Positions 54,929-63,720 of a stretch of 64,000 nt of DNA are shown piece after piece. How positions within the stretch are numbered: position 1 is the stretch's first letter; each line of letters starts with the position of its first letter. The notes below the pieces were generated by a model. The model was not told the DNA's origin. It did no database searches and saw only the letters and a list, made by a program, of their open reading frames with translations. The stretch is from contig NZ_WEGL01000001.1 in NCBI RefSeq assembly GCF_009604455.1, positions 434,001 through 498,000 of the forward strand, in the 5' to 3' direction. The position numbers were made by a program, and so were the translations under genes. The DNA comes from Streptomyces sp. RB17 (GTDB lineage Bacteria > Actinomycetota > Actinomycetes > Streptomycetales > Streptomycetaceae).

Positions 54929-56356
54929 ATGGCGGTGGCGTGGCTCGGGATCGACCTCGGTACCCAAGGGGTGCGGGCGCTGCTCGTGACGGCCGACGGC
55001 ACGGTCCTCGGCGGCGGCGCCGCACCCCTGGTGCGCGGGCTGCGGGACGGGGTGCTGCACGAGCAGGACCCGGGCGAGTGGTGGGAGGCGGTGTGCGCGG
55101 CCTGCCGGAAGGCGCTCGCCGGGGTGCGCGCTCGGGTGGGCGGGCTCGCGGTGTGCGGGACCTCGGGGACCGTGCTGCTCACGGACGACACGGGACGCCC
55201 GGTCGGCCCCGCGCTCATGTACGACGACGGGCGCGCCTCGGCCGAGGCGGGCCGGCTGCGCTCGGCGGGCCTCGCCGTGCAGGACAGCTGGGCACTTCCG
55301 AAGGCGCGCTGGCTCGTCGGCCGGTACGGCGCCGGGCGGGTGGCGCACCAGCCGGACGTGATCACCGCACGGCTGACCGGCGGGCGCGTCCCGGCCGATT
55401 CCAGCCACGCCCTGAAGACGGCGTTCGACGTGGAGCGCGACCGCTGGCCCGACCTCACCGGACTCCCGGCCGGCGCCCTCCCGGACGTCGTACGGCCCGG
55501 CACCCCGCTCGGCGAGGTCTGCGCGGCCGCCGCCGACGCCACCGGGATCCCCGCCGGCACCCCGGTCGTCGCGGGCATGACCGACGGCTGCGCGGCCCAG
55601 ATCGCCGCCGGAGCCCTGCACGAGGGCGCGTGGAACGCGGTGCTCGGCACGACGCTGGTGCTCAAGGGGGCCACCACCGAGCCGGTCCGCGACCCGGCCG
55701 GCGTGGTCTACAACCACCGCGCCCCGGACGGCACCTGGCTGCCCGGCGGCGCCTCCAGTGTCGGTGCCGGCGTCCTCACCGCCCGCTTCCCGGCCGCGGA
55801 CCCGGCCGCACTGGACGCCCGCGCCGCCGCGTACGAGCCCTCGGGTGCCGTCGCCTACCCGCTGGTCTCACCAGGCGAACGCTTCCCCTTCCACGCCCCG
55901 CACGCCACCGCCCTCCTGCTCGGCGTCCCGGAGTCGGACGCCGACCTGTGGGCGGCCCTCCTGCAGGGCGTGGCCTTCGCCGAACGCCTCTGCCTGGACT
56001 ACCTCCACCACCTCGGCGCCCGCGTGGACGGCCCCCTCACCTTCACCGGGGGCGCGGCCCGCAGCGCCTACTGGACCCAGGTGCGCGCGGACGTCCTGGG
56101 CCGCCCGGTCCGCGTCCCCGAGCGGCCGGAACCCGCGCTGGGCATGGCGGCGCTGGCCGCGTACGGCACGGGCGCGGGGCCGCGCCTCGCTGCCGTCGCC
56201 GACTCGATGGCCCGGGTGGGTACGACGGTCGAGCCGCGGCCCGGCCGCACGGCGCGGTTCGCCGAGCCGTACGCACGGCTGGTGGGGGAGCTGGAGCTGC
56301 GCGGATGGCTGCCGGCGGAGGTGGCGGCGCATGCGCTGGCCCGGTTGGAGCGGTGA
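54929..56356 (+). CDS. FGGY-family carbohydrate kinase (copy B)
   Basis: A 475-residue FGGY kinase, divergent from deoR. Motifs: WLGIDLGTQGVRALLVTADG, VVAGMTDGCAAQIAAGALHE and PLTFTGGAARSAYWTQVRAD. GGAGG lies 6 bases before ATG 54929. It has the same length as copy A but differs in most positions, so it is an old paralog with perhaps another substrate. Two FGGY kinases around one DeoR gene suggest successive phosphorylation steps or two related substrates. The 3' end abuts the DUF3887 gene stop without a gap. Confidence 0.87.
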   Translation: MAVAWLGIDLGTQGVRALLVTADGTVLGGGAAPLVRGLRDGVLHEQDPGEWWEAVCAACRKALAGVRARVGGLAVCGTSGTVLLTDDTGRPVGPALMYDDGRASAEAGRLRSAGLAVQDSWALPKARWLVGRYGAGRVAHQPDVITARLTGGRVPADSSHALKTAFDVERDRWPDLTGLPAGALPDVVRPGTPLGEVCAAAADATGIPAGTPVVAGMTDGCAAQIAAGALHEGAWNAVLGTTLVLKGATTEPVRDPAGVVYNHRAPDGTWLPGGASSVGAGVLTARFPAADPAALDARAAAYEPSGAVAYPLVSPGERFPFHAPHATALLLGVPESDADLWAALLQGVAFAERLCLDYLHHLGARVDGPLTFTGGAARSAYWTQVRADVLGRPVRVPERPEPALGMAALAAYGTGAGPRLAAVADSMARVGTTVEPRPGRTARFAEPYARLVGELELRGWLPAEVAAHALARLER

Positions 56357-56806
56357 CTACGTGGGCGACGGCTTCGGGAGGGGCACGCCCGGCTTGAGGA
56401 AGAACAGGCCGGCGACGGCACCGGACTTGTCGAAGCTCAGGCGGAACTCGCCGGCACTGTGCTGCATGCGCAGGGGCACCCGGACCACGGTGTACCGGCC
56501 GGACTTGGCATCTTTGGGCTTCTGGTGCGACTTGTAGCGCCCGAACTGGGCCTGATAGCTCTTCCACACCTGTTCGAGCCCCTTCGGCGGCAGGTGTTTG
56601 CGCATGTCCTTGTCGAAGTGGGCGGTGGCGGCCTTGTAGTGGCCCTTGACGATGTCGTCGAGCGTCCGCAGGGCGACCTTGTCGTCCTTGGACGCGGCCG
56701 GCGCGGAACCCGCGGCCTGCAGCAGCGCACAGGCGGCCAGCGCGATCGTGACCGCGGCCCGGGCGAGTCGCCGCCCGCCGCCGCGTGCGATGTCTTGGGC
56801 GGACAT
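56357..56806 (-). CDS. Secreted DUF3887-like protein
   Basis: A 149-residue exported protein. Basic RRLARAAVTI and ALAACALLQAAGSAPAAS form a signal peptide of about 37 residues. The mature part (LDDIVKGHYKAATAHFDKDM, then LEQVWKSYQAQFGRY and FRLSFDKSGAVAGLFF) follows the DUF3887 pattern, a small fold with a helix hairpin and sheet often found beside peptidases. ATG at 56806 has a poor ribosome site; starts upstream would place extra residues before the signal. Function unknown. Confidence 0.75.
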   Translation of the reverse strand: MSAQDIARGGGRRLARAAVTIALAACALLQAAGSAPAASKDDKVALRTLDDIVKGHYKAATAHFDKDMRKHLPPKGLEQVWKSYQAQFGRYKSHQKPKDAKSGRYTVVRVPLRMQHSAGEFRLSFDKSGAVAGLFFLKPGVPLPKPSPT

Positions 56807-56901
56807 GCGTTCATCGTGCGCCACCCACCCGCTCCTCGCATGCCGGGCGGTCACCACCAGCGCTTTCCGCCCGCGGCGATCCCCCGGGGATACTGCTGCC
56901 C

Positions 56902-57519
56902 ATGACCTCCGCGACCCTGCTCCTCGCCCGTCATGGACAGACCGTCTGGCATGCCGGGAACCGGTATGCCGGAGTCAGCGATGTCGCGCTCACCGACACC
57001 GGGTACGCCCAGGCCGAGGCGTTGGGAAGGTGGGCCGCCGCGCACCCCGTGGACGCGGTGTGGACCTCGCCGCTGTCCCGGGCGATCGCCACCGCCGACC
57101 CCGCCTGCCGGGCGCTCGGCCTCGTCCCGCACCGCGAACCCGGCCTGCGCGAATGCGACTTCGGGGCGATGGAGGGCCGTACGCTCGCCGAGTTCGCGGC
57201 GCAGGACCCCGAGGCGGCGGACGCGTTCCGCGCGGACCCGGTGGCGCATCCCTTCCCCGGCGCCGAGGACCCCCGCGCGGCGGCCGGGCGCGGGAGTGCC
57301 GCCCTGCGCCGCATCGCCGCCGCCCACCCCGGCGGGCGGGTCCTGGTCGTCGCCCACAACACCCTGCTGCGGCTGACGCTGTGCTCGTTGCTCGGTGTCC
57401 CGCTCGCCGAATACCGCCGGGTCCTCCCGGCGTTGCGCAACGCGGCGGTGAGCGGGATCCGGGTCGACGGCGCGCACACCGCGCTGCTCTCCCTCAACGT
57501 GCCCTGCGAGCAGGAGTGA
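56902..57519 (+). CDS. Histidine phosphatase family protein (phosphoglycerate-mutase-like)
   Basis: A 205-residue branch-1 histidine phosphatase. The catalytic motif LLARHGQTVWHAGNRYAG holds the phosphorylated His; the second His is in VLVVAHNTLLRLTLCSLLG, and the Glu in LRECDFGAMEGRTLAEF. The compact size fits a small-molecule phosphatase of the CobC/GpmB group rather than glycolytic mutase. There is only a weak ribosome site before ATG 56902. A hairpin follows the stop. Confidence 0.9.
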   Translation: MTSATLLLARHGQTVWHAGNRYAGVSDVALTDTGYAQAEALGRWAAAHPVDAVWTSPLSRAIATADPACRALGLVPHREPGLRECDFGAMEGRTLAEFAAQDPEAADAFRADPVAHPFPGAEDPRAAAGRGSAALRRIAAAHPGGRVLVVAHNTLLRLTLCSLLGVPLAEYRRVLPALRNAAVSGIRVDGAHTALLSLNVPCEQE

Positions 57520-57521
57520 GG

Positions 57522-57560
57522 GGAGGACCCCCGCGCGTCACGTCCGCGCGGGGGCCCTCC
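57522..57560. terminator. Terminator between the phosphatase and sodF genes
   Basis: A 16-base-pair stem with one mismatch (left arm GGAGGACCCCCGCGCG) and a 7-base loop, followed by TTTC on the plus strand. It lies between two convergent genes. Confidence 0.8.
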
Positions 57561-57615
57561 TTTCATCCGCCTGCCGCCGTGAGGGGTGAGAAGACGATCA
57601 CGGGGCCGGACGTTC

Positions 57616-58263
57616 TCAGGAGGCCAGCAGCAGCGCGTCGGTGCGGGACGTGGCGGCCGCGTGACGGCGGGCCACGTCCTGCCAGTCGACCACCTGCCAC
57701 ATGGCCTCGATGAAGTCCACCTTCTGGTTCCGGTACTGGAGGTAGAAGGCGTGCTCCCAGGCGTCGAAGACCAGGATCGGGGTGGAGCCCTGGCCGACGT
57801 TGCCCTGGTGGTCGTAGACCTGCTCCACGATCAGCCGGCCGCTCAGCGGCTCGTACGCCAGCACGCCCCAGCCGGAGCCCTGGGTGGTGGCGGCGGCCTT
57901 GGAGAGCTGGGCCTTGAAGGCGGCGAAGGAGCCGAAGGACTCCCTGATCGAGTCCGCCAGTTCGCCCACGCCGTCGGCCGCGAGCGGCTCGCCGCCACCG
58001 TCCTTCGGGCCGGTCATGTTCTGCCAGTAGATGCTGTGCAGGATGTGCCCGGAGAGGTGGAAGGCCAGGTTCTTCTCCAGCCCGTTGACGGATCCCCACG
58101 CCTCCTTCTCCCGCGCCTCGGCGAGCTGCTCCAGCGTGTCGTTGGCGCCCTGCACATAGGCCGCGTGGTGCTTGTCGTGGTGGAGCTCGATGATCTCCGG
58201 GCTGATCACGGGGGCGAGCGCGGAGTAGTCGTAGGGCAGGGCGGGCAGCGAGTAGACGGGCAT
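57616..58263 (-). CDS. sodF: Iron superoxide dismutase, SodF type
   Basis: A 215-residue Fe/Mn superoxide dismutase converting superoxide to oxygen and peroxide in the cytoplasm. The metal ligands are in [30 protein letters not shown] and [15 protein letters not shown]. It closely resembles Streptomyces SodF and mycobacterial SodA. A perfect TTGCAA-N5-TTGCAA Nur box is 25 bases upstream, indicating repression by nickel-loaded Nur, as known for Streptomyces sodF. In that scheme it is used when nickel is too low for the nickel enzyme SodN. Confidence 0.95.
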   Translation of the reverse strand: MPVYSLPALPYDYSALAPVISPEIIELHHDKHHAAYVQGANDTLEQLAEAREKEAWGSVNGLEKNLAFHLSGHILHSIYWQNMTGPKDGGGEPLAADGVGELADSIRESFGSFAAFKAQLSKAAATTQGSGWGVLAYEPLSGRLIVEQVYDHQGNVGQGSTPILVFDAWEHAFYLQYRNQKVDFIEAMWQVVDWQDVARRHAAATSRTDALLLAS

Positions 58264-58287
58264 GGGTGATCCCCTTCGAGAACCTTA

Positions 58288-58304
58288 TTGCAAGTCTCTT
58301 GCAA
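58288..58304. promoter_or_regulatory. Nur box of sodF (nickel-responsive operator)
   Basis: TTGCAA (58288-58293), spacer GTCTC, and TTGCAA (58299-58304) match the Nur consensus described for Streptomyces coelicolor. It lies in the AT-rich leader before sodF. Confidence 0.9.
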
Positions 58305-58347
58305 CTACACGCTAACAACAAGAGTGCTCGGGCGGCGGACTCGGGCA

Positions 58348-58388
58348 ACGGAAGAGGCCCCCGCGTCGCACGCGGGGGCCTCTTCCGT
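58348..58388 (-). terminator. Terminator of the amino acid permease gene
   Basis: A perfect 19-base-pair stem with a 3-base loop directly past the stop at 58399 on the minus strand. It also insulates sodF, whose promoter lies just beyond it. Confidence 0.88.
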
Positions 58389-58398
58389 CGCCGGGGTG

Positions 58399-59787
58399 TC
58401 AGCGCCGGGCGCGGGCCCGCTGCCAGAGGTAGCCCACGACCGCCAGGAACACGGTCATGCCGCCGGTGGAGTACAGCTGGACGCGGGTGCCCGGCTCGCG
58501 GGCCATCAGGACGAAGATCGCGACCATGCCGGCCAGGGCGACCCAGGTCAGCCACGGGAACGCCCACATGCGCACGACCAGCTTCTCGGGCGCCTCGCGC
58601 TCGATACGGCGGCGCAGCAGCAGCTGGGAGACGGCGATGAAGATCCAGACGACCAGGATGACCGCGCCGATCATGTTCAGCAGCCACGGGAAGACGTCGT
58701 TCGGGCGCCAGTAGCTGAGCAGCACGCAGACGAACCCGAAGAAGCAGGAGGTGAGGACCGCGATCCGGGGGACCCCGCCGGACAGCTTCACCAGCGCCTT
58801 CGGGCCCTGACCGCGCTCGACCAGCGAGTAGGCGATGCGCGAGGAGCCGTAGATGTTGGCGTTCATCGCGGACAGCAGGGCGACCAGGACGACCACGTTC
58901 ATCAGCTGTCCCGCGCCGGGGATGCCGAGGTGGTCGAGCGTGGCGACGTACGGGCCCTTCGCCACGACCTCCTCGGAGTCCCACGGGACCAGGGTGACGA
59001 CGACCGCCATCGAGCCGATGTAGAACAGGGCGATGCGCCACATGGCGGTGCGCACGGCGGACGCCACGCCCTTGACCGGGTTCTCGGACTCGGCGGCCGC
59101 GATGGTGACCGTCTCCAGGCCGCCGTAGGCGAACACGGAGGCGAGCAGGCCGACCAGCAGGCCCTGGTTGCCGTGCGGCATGAAGTCGTTCAGGTTCGCG
59201 GCGCCCGGGGAGTGGGTGCCGGGGAGCACCCCGGCGATGGCCAGCACGCCGAGGATCAGGAACAGGCTGATCGCGCCGACCTTCAGCGCGGCGAACCAGA
59301 ACTCGAACTCGCCGAAGTTCTTCACCGCGGTCAGGTTCGCGCCGCAGAACACCACCATGAACAGGGCCACCCACATCCACTGCGGGGTGCCCGGCAGCCA
59401 GCCCTGGACGATCTTCGCGGCGCCGATGCCCTCCAGGCCGACGGCCGTGCACAGCAGCACCCAGAAGGACCAGCCGGCGGCGAAGCCCGCCCAGGGGCCG
59501 ATCGCCCGCTCGGCGTGCGCGGAGAACGAGCCCGACGACGGGTAGGCGGCCGACATCTCGCCCAGCATCCGCATCACCAGCATCACCAGCAGGCCGGAGA
59601 GCGTGTAGGCGATGACGATGGACGGACCGGCGGCGGCGATGCCGGCGCCGGAGCCGACGAACAGACCCGCGCCGATGACCCCGCCCAGGGCGATCATCGA
59701 CAGATGGCGCTGCTTGAGGCCGTGGGAGAGGGAGGCACCGCCGTCCCGTTGCTGTGGCGGTGTCTCGGTGGTCGTGCTGCTGGGCAT
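58399..59787 (-). CDS. Amino acid permease (APC family, GABA/aromatic-type)
   Basis: A 462-residue permease with 12 membrane segments. The family start block LKQRHLSMIALGGVIGAGLF, with the unwound GVIGAGLFVGSG helix, is typical of AAT-type amino acid/proton symporters; FAYGGLETVTIAAAESENPV is the conserved segment 6 region. ATG at 59787 has GGGAGAG upstream. It stands between sodF and the sulfur operon, with its own terminator, and seems monocistronic. The substrate may be GABA, an aromatic or a branched amino acid. Confidence 0.9.
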   Translation of the reverse strand: MPSSTTTETPPQQRDGGASLSHGLKQRHLSMIALGGVIGAGLFVGSGAGIAAAGPSIVIAYTLSGLLVMLVMRMLGEMSAAYPSSGSFSAHAERAIGPWAGFAAGWSFWVLLCTAVGLEGIGAAKIVQGWLPGTPQWMWVALFMVVFCGANLTAVKNFGEFEFWFAALKVGAISLFLILGVLAIAGVLPGTHSPGAANLNDFMPHGNQGLLVGLLASVFAYGGLETVTIAAAESENPVKGVASAVRTAMWRIALFYIGSMAVVVTLVPWDSEEVVAKGPYVATLDHLGIPGAGQLMNVVVLVALLSAMNANIYGSSRIAYSLVERGQGPKALVKLSGGVPRIAVLTSCFFGFVCVLLSYWRPNDVFPWLLNMIGAVILVVWIFIAVSQLLLRRRIEREAPEKLVVRMWAFPWLTWVALAGMVAIFVLMAREPGTRVQLYSTGGMTVFLAVVGYLWQRARARR

Positions 59788-59912
59788 GGGCGGGGCTCTC
59801 CCGGGCAAGGCAATGGGCGGGCAAAAACCCCGCCAGTCTGGGCGGCCCGTCCGCTCCGGCGAATGGGCCGCCCAGTATCCGGACACCCGCCGTACGGAGG
59901 GTGAACGGATCG

Positions 59913-60809
59913 CTACGCCGCCGCGAGCACCGGCGTGTAGTGCGAGGCGTCGCCCTCGATCGAGTAGCTCTCCTTGCCCTCGATGCCGGCCGGGACGTCA
60001 CCGGCGACGGTCACCCGGTGCAGCCGGCGCGGCCGGCCGTCGTAGTTGTCGATGGCGTAGTGCTGGGTGATCCGGTTGTCGAAGAGGACGAGTTCGTTCT
60101 CCGCCCAGCGGTGGCGAAGGATGTTCTCCGGGCGGGTGACGTACGTCTGGAGCAGGTCGAGGATCTTGCGGGACTCGCCGACGGACAGGCCCACGATCCG
60201 CTGCGCGAACCCGCCGATGAACAGCCCGCGTTCCCCGGTCAGCGGATGGACCCGGACCACCGGGTGGGCGGTGCGGTACCTGATGGAGGTGAACTGGGCG
60301 CGCTGGGCGGCCTTCTCCTCGTCGATCTCCTCCTGCGGTACGGCGTAGTCGTAGTCGTTGGTGTGCTCGGCCCACAGGGTGTCGGCGAGCCGGCGCAGCG
60401 GCTCGGGCAGGTCCCGGTAGGCGGCGGCCGCGTTGGCGATCAGGGTCTCGCCGCCGTACGGCGGGATCGTGATGGAGCGCAGGGTGCTGGCCTGCGGCGG
60501 GTTGAGGACGAAGGTGACGTCGGTGTGCCAGTGGTTGGCGCGGCCCCGCTCGCTGTCCACGGGCAGCACGTTCGGGGCGCCGTCGACCGCGCCGACCGTC
60601 GGGTGCGCGGTGGTGAGGTCCCCGAAGTGGCGGGCGAAGGCCTGCTGCCCGGCGTCGTCCAGTCCGGCGGCGTCGAGGACGAGCGCCTTGTGGACGTTCA
60701 GTGCCTCGCGGATCGCGGCGACCTCCTCCGGGGCGAGTGGCTTGGTGATGTCGACGCCGGAGACGCGGGCGCCGATACGGGCGGTGACCTTGGTGATGTC
60801 GAGGGACAT
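59913..60809 (-). CDS. TauD/AtsK-type Fe(II)/2-oxoglutarate dioxygenase
   Basis: A 298-residue dioxygenase. The iron ligands are in ANHWHTDVTFVLNPP (H-x-D) and RITQHYAIDNYDGRPRRLHR (distal His, then the Arg for 2-oxoglutarate). FIGGFAQRIVGLS is conserved among alkylsulfatase and taurine dioxygenases. It should release sulfite or sulfate from a sulfonate or alkyl sulfate. AAGGA precedes the ATG. It is 12 bases after the flavin monooxygenase gene and ends the ssu-like operon. Confidence 0.9.
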   Translation of the reverse strand: MSLDITKVTARIGARVSGVDITKPLAPEEVAAIREALNVHKALVLDAAGLDDAGQQAFARHFGDLTTAHPTVGAVDGAPNVLPVDSERGRANHWHTDVTFVLNPPQASTLRSITIPPYGGETLIANAAAAYRDLPEPLRRLADTLWAEHTNDYDYAVPQEEIDEEKAAQRAQFTSIRYRTAHPVVRVHPLTGERGLFIGGFAQRIVGLSVGESRKILDLLQTYVTRPENILRHRWAENELVLFDNRITQHYAIDNYDGRPRRLHRVTVAGDVPAGIEGKESYSIEGDASHYTPVLAAA

Positions 60810-60821
60810 GTGCGGGTCCTT

Positions 60822-62165
60822 TCAGACGAGGGCGGGGGCCGGGCTCAGGTACTGGTTGGCGGGACGGGGGAGGCCGTAGCGCTCCCGGAGGGTCTGGCGG
60901 GGGCCGTACTCGTCGCGGAACAGGCCGCGGGCGCGCAGGAGCGGTACGACGTGCTCGACGAAGGCGTCCAGGCCGGAGGGCAGTACGGCGGGCATGATGT
61001 TGAAGCCGTCGGCGGCGCCCTGCGTGAACCAGGTCTCGATCTGGCCGGCCACCTGCTCGGGCGTCCCGGCGAAGGTCAGGTGGCCGCGCCCGCCGCCGAG
61101 CCGGCCGATCAGCTGCCGGACGGTGAGCCGCTCGCGCCGGGCCAGCTCGACCACGAGCGTGTAGCGGCTCTTGGCGCCCTCGACGGCGGACTCGGGCGGC
61201 AGGCCGGCCGGGAGCTGGGCATCCAACTGCAGGGTTCCGGCCGGGAGTTGCAGCAGTCCTTCCAGTCGTTCCACTCCGTGGTCGTACACGATGTGGTCCT
61301 CCAGCAGCTGCTCCGCCGCCCGTGCCTCCGCCTCGGTCGAGCCGAGGACGGGCACGATCCCGGGCAGCACCTTGATGTGCCCGGGATCCCTTCCGGCCTG
61401 TGCCGTACGGGACTTGAGGTCGGTGTAGAAGGCCTGGGCGTCGGCGAGGGTCTGCTGGGCGGTGAAGACCGCCTCCGCGTACCGGGCGGCGAAGGCCTTG
61501 CCGTCCTCGCTCGACCCCGCCTGCACGAGTAGCGGGTAACCCTGGGGTGTGCGCGGGACGTTGAGGGCACCGGCCACGCTGAAGTACGTGCCCCGGTGCC
61601 GGGGCGGGTGGATCTTGCGGTCGTCGCCCCAGACGCCGGCCGCCTTGTCGGCGACGATCGCGTCGTCCTCCCAGCTGTCCCACAGCTTCAGTGCCACGTC
61701 GAGGAACTCGGCCGCGCGGGCGTACCGCTCCGCGTGCGCGGGCTCGGCGTCGAGCCCGAAGTTCCGGGCGGCCTCGGCTCCGGCCGTGGTGACGATGTTC
61801 CAGCCGGCCCGCCCACCGCTGATGATGTCGAGCGAGGCGAACTTGCGGGCCAGGTTGTAGGGCGAGTTGTACGACGTGGACGCGGTGGCGATCAGCCCGA
61901 TGTGCTCGGTGGCCGTCGCCAGCGCGGTCAGCAGGGTGAGCGGTTCCAGGGCGCCGGCCGGCCGCTGGGCGAGGTTGCTCCACAGCTGGGGGCCGTCGGC
62001 GAGAAAGAGGGAGTCGAAGGTGCCGCGCTCGGCGATCCGGGCGAGCCGTACATAGTGCTTCAGCTCGACGTGCGCATACGGGTCACTCTCCGGAAGCCGC
62101 CAGGAGGCCTCGTGATGGCCCGTGTTCATGAGGAACGCGTTCAGATGGAGCCTTCTCTGTGTCAC
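60822..62165 (-). CDS. FMN-dependent monooxygenase of the NtaA/SnaA/DszA group
   Basis: A 447-residue luciferase-like monooxygenase that needs FMNH2 from a separate reductase. Typical blocks are LNAFLMNTGHHEASWRLPES, RGTFDSLFLADGPQLW, ATEHIGLIATASTSYNSPYN and GGRAGWNIVTT. Members desulfurise organosulfur compounds or oxidise chelators. Its place between sulfonate transport genes and a TauD-like gene favours a sulfur role. GTG at 62165 overlaps the ATPase stop, with GGAGG 7 bases upstream. The substrate is inferred only from context. Confidence 0.9.
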   Translation of the reverse strand: MTQRRLHLNAFLMNTGHHEASWRLPESDPYAHVELKHYVRLARIAERGTFDSLFLADGPQLWSNLAQRPAGALEPLTLLTALATATEHIGLIATASTSYNSPYNLARKFASLDIISGGRAGWNIVTTAGAEAARNFGLDAEPAHAERYARAAEFLDVALKLWDSWEDDAIVADKAAGVWGDDRKIHPPRHRGTYFSVAGALNVPRTPQGYPLLVQAGSSEDGKAFAARYAEAVFTAQQTLADAQAFYTDLKSRTAQAGRDPGHIKVLPGIVPVLGSTEAEARAAEQLLEDHIVYDHGVERLEGLLQLPAGTLQLDAQLPAGLPPESAVEGAKSRYTLVVELARRERLTVRQLIGRLGGGRGHLTFAGTPEQVAGQIETWFTQGAADGFNIMPAVLPSGLDAFVEHVVPLLRARGLFRDEYGPRQTLRERYGLPRPANQYLSPAPALV

Positions 62166-62896
62166 CGGTGATCCTCCGTGACGCCCAGTGCGGTCAGCAG
62201 TCGTTCGCGGTATTCGCCCAGGACCGGCTCCCGGTAGGAGCGGGGGTGGGGGCGGTCGATGGTCAGGTCGAGGCCGATGCGGCCCTGGTCCAGGACGAGG
62301 ACCCGGTCGGCGAGCACGATCGCCTCGTCGACGTCGTGAGTGACCAGCAGCACGGACGGCCGGTGGCGTCGCCACAGGTCGCGCAGCAGGCCGTGCATCC
62401 TGATCCGGGTCAGCGCGTCCAGCGCGCCGAACGGCTCGTCGGCCAGCAGGAGTTCGGGCTCGCGGACCAGGGAGCGGGCGAGCGCGGCCCGCTGGGCCTC
62501 GCCGCCGGACAGCTCGCCCGGCCAGGCCCGCTCGCGGCCCTTCAGGCCGACCTCCTCCAGCGCGGCCCGGCCTCGCTCCTCGGCGTCCCTGCCGTCCGTG
62601 CCGAGCAGCACGTTCTCCAGCACCCGGCGCCAGGGCAGCAGCCGGGAGTCCTGGAAGACGACCGAGACGCGCTCGGGGGCGCTGAGCCGCCCGCCGCCCG
62701 CGACCCCGTGGTCGAGTCCGGCGATGGCCCGCAGCAGGGTGCTCTTGCCCGAGCCGCTGTGCCCGAGCAGCGCCGTGAACTGGCCGGCGGGCAGGTCGAG
62801 GTCGATGCCGTCGAGCACCGTACGGCCGTCGAAGGACCGGGTCAGGCCGTGAATCCGGACGGCGGGGCGGGTCAGTTGCTCAGTGTGCGGCGCCAC
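62162..62896 (-). CDS. ssuB: Sulfonate ABC transporter ATPase, SsuB-like
   Basis: A 244-residue ABC ATPase: Walker A LLGHSGSGKSTLLRAIAG, Q-loop VSVVFQDSRLLPWRRVLENV, signature LSGGEAQRAALARSL, Walker B LLLADEPFGALDALTR, H-loop LLVTHDVDEAIVLADRVLVL. The DSRLLPW block is characteristic of SsuB/TauB. GTG at 62896 has GGAGGG and starts inside the permease gene (25-base overlap). It energises import through the SsuC-like permease. Confidence 0.92.
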   Translation of the reverse strand: MAPHTEQLTRPAVRIHGLTRSFDGRTVLDGIDLDLPAGQFTALLGHSGSGKSTLLRAIAGLDHGVAGGGRLSAPERVSVVFQDSRLLPWRRVLENVLLGTDGRDAEERGRAALEEVGLKGRERAWPGELSGGEAQRAALARSLVREPELLLADEPFGALDALTRIRMHGLLRDLWRRHRPSVLLVTHDVDEAIVLADRVLVLDQGRIGLDLTIDRPHPRSYREPVLGEYRERLLTALGVTEDHR

Positions 62897-63720
62897 GACA
62901 GCACCCTCCGTTCGACGAGACGGACCACGCTGTCGGAGATCAGGCCGAAGACGCCGTAGATCAGCAGGCCGACCAGGATGACGTCGGTCTGGCCGTAGTT
63001 CTGGGCCTGGAACATCATGTAGCCGAGGCCGCTGGTGGCGTTGATCTGCTCCAGCACCACCAGGGCCAGCCAGGAGCCCGTCACACCGAGCCGGAGTCCC
63101 ACGAAGAATCCGGGCAGTGCGCCGGGGATCACCACCTGGCGGATGAAGGTGAGCCTCGACAGGTCCTGGACCTCGGCGAGTTCGACGTACCGGCCGTCGA
63201 TGCCGGACAGCGCGGCATGCGTGTTCAGATAGATCGGGATGTAGACGACGATCGCGATGATGGCGATCTTGAAGGTTTCCCCGATGCCCAGCCAGAGGAT
63301 GAACAGCGGGATCAGGCCGAGCGTCGGGATCGCCCGGTTGAACTGCACGGTCCCGTCGATCAGCGCCTCCCCGGTGCGGCTGAGCCCGGAGGCGAGCGCG
63401 AGCAGCACGCCGGCGGCCAGACCGATCGCGAAGCCGTACCCGGCCCGCTTCAGCGAGGTCAGGATGTCGGTGGTCAGGGTGCCGTCGGTCCACAGGTGAC
63501 CGGCGGTCCTGAGGACCGTCCAGGGCGCCGGGATCGCACCCGTGTCGAGCGTTCCGGCGGCGGAGGCGGCCGCCCACAGGGCGAGGACGAAGAGCGGTCC
63601 GATCAGCCGGGCGGCGGGCAGCCGGCGGCCGGGGGAGAGGCGGCGGCGCCGGCGGACCTGGGGTACGTCCTGGGCCTGCGCCGCCGCGACGGCGGTCGTC
63701 GTCGTGGTCACGGCGGTCAT
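62872..63720 (-). CDS. ssuC: Sulfonate ABC transporter permease, SsuC-like
   Basis: A 282-residue permease with about six membrane segments. The basic N-terminus RRRRRLSPGRRLPAARLIGP leads into the first segment; FNRAIPTLGLIPLFILWLGI and the EAA loop near VELAEVQDLSRLTFIRQVVI are typical of the SsuC/TauC group. ATG at 63720 overlaps the stop of the binding-protein gene (ATGA), and its own end overlaps ssuB. Confidence 0.92.
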   Translation of the reverse strand: MTAVTTTTTAVAAAQAQDVPQVRRRRRLSPGRRLPAARLIGPLFVLALWAAASAAGTLDTGAIPAPWTVLRTAGHLWTDGTLTTDILTSLKRAGYGFAIGLAAGVLLALASGLSRTGEALIDGTVQFNRAIPTLGLIPLFILWLGIGETFKIAIIAIVVYIPIYLNTHAALSGIDGRYVELAEVQDLSRLTFIRQVVIPGALPGFFVGLRLGVTGSWLALVVLEQINATSGLGYMMFQAQNYGQTDVILVGLLIYGVFGLISDSVVRLVERRVLSWRRTLSN

